From NCBI GenBank assembly GCA_019931245.1, contig JAINDL010000178.1:1-36555 (forward strand): a stretch of 36,555 bases of DNA, read 5' to 3'. A program made the position numbers and the translations under genes. Position 1 is the stretch's first letter. Each line of letters starts with the position of its first letter. Source of the DNA: Bryobacteraceae bacterium CoA2 C42. GTDB taxonomy: Bacteria > Acidobacteriota > Terriglobia > Bryobacterales > Bryobacteraceae. Shown in pieces: positions 33,842 through 36,555 of this stretch. The notes beneath the pieces were generated by a model, which had not been told where the DNA came from, ran no database searches, and saw only the letters and a list, made by a program, of their open reading frames with translations.

Positions 33842-35074
33842 CTATTCATAGCGTAACGCGACCACCGGATCGAGACTCGCCGCCTTACTCGCCGGCCAGA
33901 TCCCAAAAAACAAACCCACCCCCACCGACACCCCCAACCCCGCCGCCACCGCCCACCCCGGCACCGCCGTCGGCAGCGCCGGAAACACCAGCCCCACCCC
34001 CTGCGCAATCCCCCACCCCAAACCCATCCCCAGCAGCCCCCCCAGCAAAGTCAACACCACCGCCTCGGTCAAAAACTGCGTCACAATATCCACCCGCCGC
34101 GCCCCCAGCGCCTTCCGCGTCCCAATCTCCCGCGTCCGCTCCGTCACGCTCACCAGCATAATGTTCATCACCCCAATCCCCCCCACCAGCAGCCCAATCG
34201 AACTCAGCACCACCATCACCAGCGCCACCATCGCAATCACCCCGCGAAACTGCGCAATCATCTGCTCGGCCGTCGAAATCGAAAAGCTGTCCGGCTTGCC
34301 GTACGGCAGCCGCCGCTCCATCCGCAGCACCGCCCGCACCTCGTCCATCGCCGCCGCCTGCCGCCCCGGTCCCGCCACCACAATCAACATATGCTCCCGC
34401 GCGTTCGGAAACATCTTCCGCATGCTGAAGTAGGGAAACAGCGCCCGCCGGTCCTCCTGCCCCGGCAGCGACGCCGCCGGCCGCTTCATCACCCCCACCA
34501 CTTCAAAAATCTGCCCGTCAATCTCCACGCTCTTGCCCACCGGGTCTGTGTTCTGAAACCAGTTCCGGCCCAGATCCTCCCCCAGCACCACCACCGGCCG
34601 CCGCCGCAGGTTCTCCGCCTCGGTGAAAAACCGCCCGTGCAGCATCTCGACCCCGCTATCCACATAGCCCGGCTCCGTCCCCCCCAGGTTTAGGCTGAAG
34701 GCGTCCACGCCCTTGTACTTGCCCTTATGGATCATGTTCCACGGCGCAAACAGCCACGGGCTTACACTCTCCACGCTCGGACACCGCTCCCGGATCGCCA
34801 CCGCGTTCTCGTACGTCAACGGCTTCCGCAGCCGCTCCTCGAGCGACCGCCCGCCGAACCCCACCGCCGAGTCCCACTTGGTCACCACCAGATTATTCGT
34901 CCCGAAGCTCTTCAACTGGTTCGTAATCGCCCCGTCCAGCCCCGCGATAATCGACCCCACCCCAATCACCGTACTCGTCCCGATAATCACCCCCAGCACC
35001 GTCAAAAACGCCCGCAGCTTATGCCCCCGCAGCGTATCGAGCGCCAGTTGCACGCCAAACCAGATCTTCCGCAT
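33842..35074 (-). CDS. MacB-like ABC transporter permease
   Basis: A 410-residue permease with the MacB periplasmic core and an FtsX-type end. The first helix is FLTVLGVIIGTSTVIGVGSIIAG. A periplasmic domain (about 45-280) includes SVESVSPWLFAPWN and PVVVLGEDLGRNWFQNTDPVGKSVEIDGQ. Three helices follow, with GIGVMNIMLVSVTERTREIGTRKALGARRVDIVTQFLTEAVVLTLLGG as the ATPase-coupling region. MacB-type systems move substrates across the envelope by mechanotransmission. There is no nucleotide-binding domain in the protein or elsewhere in the window. The ATG lies three bases after the stop of the other MacB-like gene. Confidence 0.92.
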   Translation of the reverse strand: MRKIWFGVQLALDTLRGHKLRAFLTVLGVIIGTSTVIGVGSIIAGLDGAITNQLKSFGTNNLVVTKWDSAVGFGGRSLEERLRKPLTYENAVAIRERCPSVESVSPWLFAPWNMIHKGKYKGVDAFSLNLGGTEPGYVDSGVEMLHGRFFTEAENLRRRPVVVLGEDLGRNWFQNTDPVGKSVEIDGQIFEVVGVMKRPAASLPGQEDRRALFPYFSMRKMFPNAREHMLIVVAGPGRQAAAMDEVRAVLRMERRLPYGKPDSFSISTAEQMIAQFRGVIAMVALVMVVLSSIGLLVGGIGVMNIMLVSVTERTREIGTRKALGARRVDIVTQFLTEAVVLTLLGGLLGMGLGWGIAQGVGLVFPALPTAVPGWAVAAGLGVSVGVGLFFGIWPASKAASLDPVVALRYE

Positions 35075-35077
35075 CGC

Positions 35078-36325
35078 TTATTTGTCCGCCCGCAGCGCTT
35101 CAATCGGATCCAGCTTCGCCGCCACGTTCGCCGGGTAGATCCCGAAAAACAGCCCCACCGCCGCCGACAGCCCCACCCCCAACCCCACCGCCTCCAGCGG
35201 CACCACCATCGGCACCGCCGTCGTGTTCCGCACCACCACCGCCACCGTCCACGCCAGCAGCACCCCAATCAATCCCCCCGTCCCCGCCAACACGCTCGAC
35301 TCCACCAGAAACTGGTTCAAAATGTCCCGCCGCCGCGCCCCCACCGATTTCCGTATCCCAATCTCGTGCGTCCGCTCCGTCACCACCGCCAGCATGATGT
35401 TCATCACCACCACCCCGCCCACCACCAGAAACACGCTCACAATCGCCACCGCCGCCGCCGCAATCGCGCTCGTCATCTGGTCCCACGCCGCCACCAGCGA
35501 ATCGGACGAAAACAGCCCAAAATTGTCCGCCTCCCCCGCCGGCACGTGCCGCCACGCCCGCAGCAGCGACCGCACCTCGTCCTGCGCCCGCTCCAAATGC
35601 TCCCGGTCCACCGCCAGCCCCGCATACCCAATCCCCTTCCGGCTCCCGTACTGCTTGAAGTAGGTTTCCACCGGGATCACCACAAACCGGTCCCGCGACT
35701 GTCCGAACACACTCCCCTGCTCCCGCGCCACGCCCACCACCGTAAACGGCCGCCCGCCCACGGCAATCGTCTTCCCGATCGGATCCCCCTCCGGGAAAAA
35801 CTTCTGCCGCACCTCGTGGCCCACCACCACCACCGGCAGCCGCCGCGCATCGTCCGACTCACTCAGAAAACGCCCCTCCGCCACCTGAATATTGGTGATC
35901 AACCCCATGTTCGCCGTCACCCCCCGCAGCTCCACGTCCTCCATCCGCTCCGCGCGGAAGTGGAGCGCCGTCTGCCGGCTCGTCTCCATGCCCGCCTCCC
36001 GCAACAGGCGCGCCTCCCGCTTTAAAAACGCGAACTCCTCCCGGCTCAACTCCGGATTCCGCCGCAGCATCTCCAGGTACTTCTTCGGGTCCCACTGCCC
36101 GATCATCACCAGCCGCTCCACCCGGAAGCCATCCACGCCCATATCGGCCACCTGCGTGGCGATGTAGTCGTCCATGCCCCGAATCACGCTCATCACCGCC
36201 ACCAGCGTCGTCGTGGCGAGAATAATCCCCAGCAGCGTCAAAAAACTCCGCAGCTTGCTCGCGCGCAGCGACCGCAACGCTACCCGGGCAGCTTCGGCAA
36301 AAGAGGCATGGTTCGCAGTGGCCAT
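35078..36325 (-). CDS. MacB-like ABC transporter permease
   Basis: A 415-residue paralogue of the next permease. It has the first helix FLTLLGIILATTTLVAVMSVI, a periplasmic domain with LPVVVVGHEVRQKFFPEGDPIGKTIAVGG, and the coupling segment GGVVVMNIMLAVVTERTHEIGIRKSVGARRRDILNQFLVESSVLAGTGG. It probably forms a heterodimer with its neighbour and uses a separate ATPase from outside the window. The start is placed at ATG 36325 (MATANHASFAEAARVALRSL). The frame continues open upstream to 36460 only because it runs through the dispersed repeat, whose translation (GLRGLCAF...) is not part of the protein. It is the first gene of the operon. Confidence 0.92.
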   Translation of the reverse strand: MATANHASFAEAARVALRSLRASKLRSFLTLLGIILATTTLVAVMSVIRGMDDYIATQVADMGVDGFRVERLVMIGQWDPKKYLEMLRRNPELSREEFAFLKREARLLREAGMETSRQTALHFRAERMEDVELRGVTANMGLITNIQVAEGRFLSESDDARRLPVVVVGHEVRQKFFPEGDPIGKTIAVGGRPFTVVGVAREQGSVFGQSRDRFVVIPVETYFKQYGSRKGIGYAGLAVDREHLERAQDEVRSLLRAWRHVPAGEADNFGLFSSDSLVAAWDQMTSAIAAAAVAIVSVFLVVGGVVVMNIMLAVVTERTHEIGIRKSVGARRRDILNQFLVESSVLAGTGGLIGVLLAWTVAVVVRNTTAVPMVVPLEAVGLGVGLSAAVGLFFGIYPANVAAKLDPIEALRADK

Positions 36326-36338
36326 CGGTTCTCTAAAA

Positions 36339-36511
36339 GCGCACAGGCCGCGCAGGCACGGCTCGAGCGAACGAGGAACTCGCCCCTCCTGCCGGGCCGA
36401 AGCGAGTCCGTTGTGCGCGTGTTCCATAAAAGCGCACAGGCCGCGCAGGCCCTGCGCCAACGGGCGAGGAACTCGCCCCTCCTGCCGGGCCGAAGCGAGT
36501 CCGTTGTGCGC
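36339..36511 (-). repeat. Two long copies of the edge repeat
   Basis: Two copies of about 80 bases (36339-36419 and 36432-36511) begin 93 bases apart. Read on the minus strand, each starts with GCGCACAACGGACTCGCTTC followed by GGCC and ends with GGCCTGTGCGC then TTTT. These are the same outer arms, loop and closing arms as the short repeats at 1-120, with about 45 extra bases between. The insert contains its own hairpin (36470-36480 region, GGCGAG-GAA-CTCGCC in the second copy; only CGAG-GAA-CTCG in the first). The two copies differ mainly in the stretch just before that inner hairpin. They sit directly upstream of the MacB operon start. Confidence 0.82.
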
Positions 36512-36555
36512 GTTTCATCAGAAGACCAAACGCAAGAACCGGGCTATTTGTTCCC
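36512..36555. other. Right edge, nothing recognised
   Basis: Only 44 bases remain after the second repeat copy. They hold no open frame of note and no clear promoter. Confidence 0.4.

Noticed and set aside
34727-36025. 432-codon plus-strand frame, H/R/P-rich
   Set aside because: Antisense to the MacB-like permeases.
36326-36460. N-terminal extension of the first MacB-like permease
   Set aside because: It is the translation of the dispersed repeat; the family N-terminus begins just after ATG 36325.

Overview
The window is high-GC bacterial chromosome with densely packed genes, many of them joined by 4-base ATGA/GTGA overlaps. The gene set points to Acidobacteriota, probably the Solibacter/Bryobacter branch: a DUF1592-type haem protein paired with a DUF1552 protein, MacB-like permeases in tandem, bactofilin, an M16 protease pair, CstA with YbdD, and several acidobacterial-looking hypotheticals. 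This placement comes from gene content recalled from memory, not from a phylogenetic marker or a search. I saw no tRNA, rRNA, CRISPR array or insertion sequence.

Layout. 1-180: terminator-like tandem repeats and a clean hairpin terminator. 522-5259 (minus): a coupled exported operon of a beta-propeller, a DUF1592-type haem protein and a DUF1552 protein, followed upstream by a separate di-haem cytochrome c (5334-6143). 6171-10870 (plus): dienelactone-hydrolase-like protein, a GroEL paralogue, a secreted protein-L-isoaspartate methyltransferase and an alpha/beta hydrolase. 10881-14890 (minus): LolC/E-like permease, LysS, a putative methyltransferase and a bactofilin. 14968-16580: a decayed CocE/NonD-type hydrolase pseudogene. 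16597-19905 (plus): class V aminotransferase, GT4 glycosyltransferase, a Cys-rich small protein and a stand-alone winged-helix regulator. 19966-26276 (minus): YbdD, CstA, a one-TM protein, two overlapping small DMT transporters, a hydantoinase-B subunit and a BNR-repeat protein. 26285-29492: a hypothetical, a CCA/poly(A)-type nucleotidyltransferase, a XerD-type recombinase and a hypothetical. 29489-36325 (minus): a tightly coupled envelope operon of two MacB-like permeases, an active M16 peptidase, an M16-like protein lacking the zinc motif with a C-terminal lipoprotein-sorting-like domain, and a small exported protein. 36339-36511: two long copies of a repeat related to the one at the left edge.

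The largest-scale signal is compositional. The plus strand is G-rich from the start to about 17.9 kb and C-rich from there to the end, whichever way the genes point. That is the pattern expected where two replication forks meet, so the window may span or lie close to the chromosome terminus. Other points for follow-up are the short and long forms of the edge repeat, an Asp-to-Asn change in the catalytic motif of the nucleotidyltransferase, a GroEL without its GGM tail coupled to an exported repair enzyme, and the multi-frameshift pseudogene.
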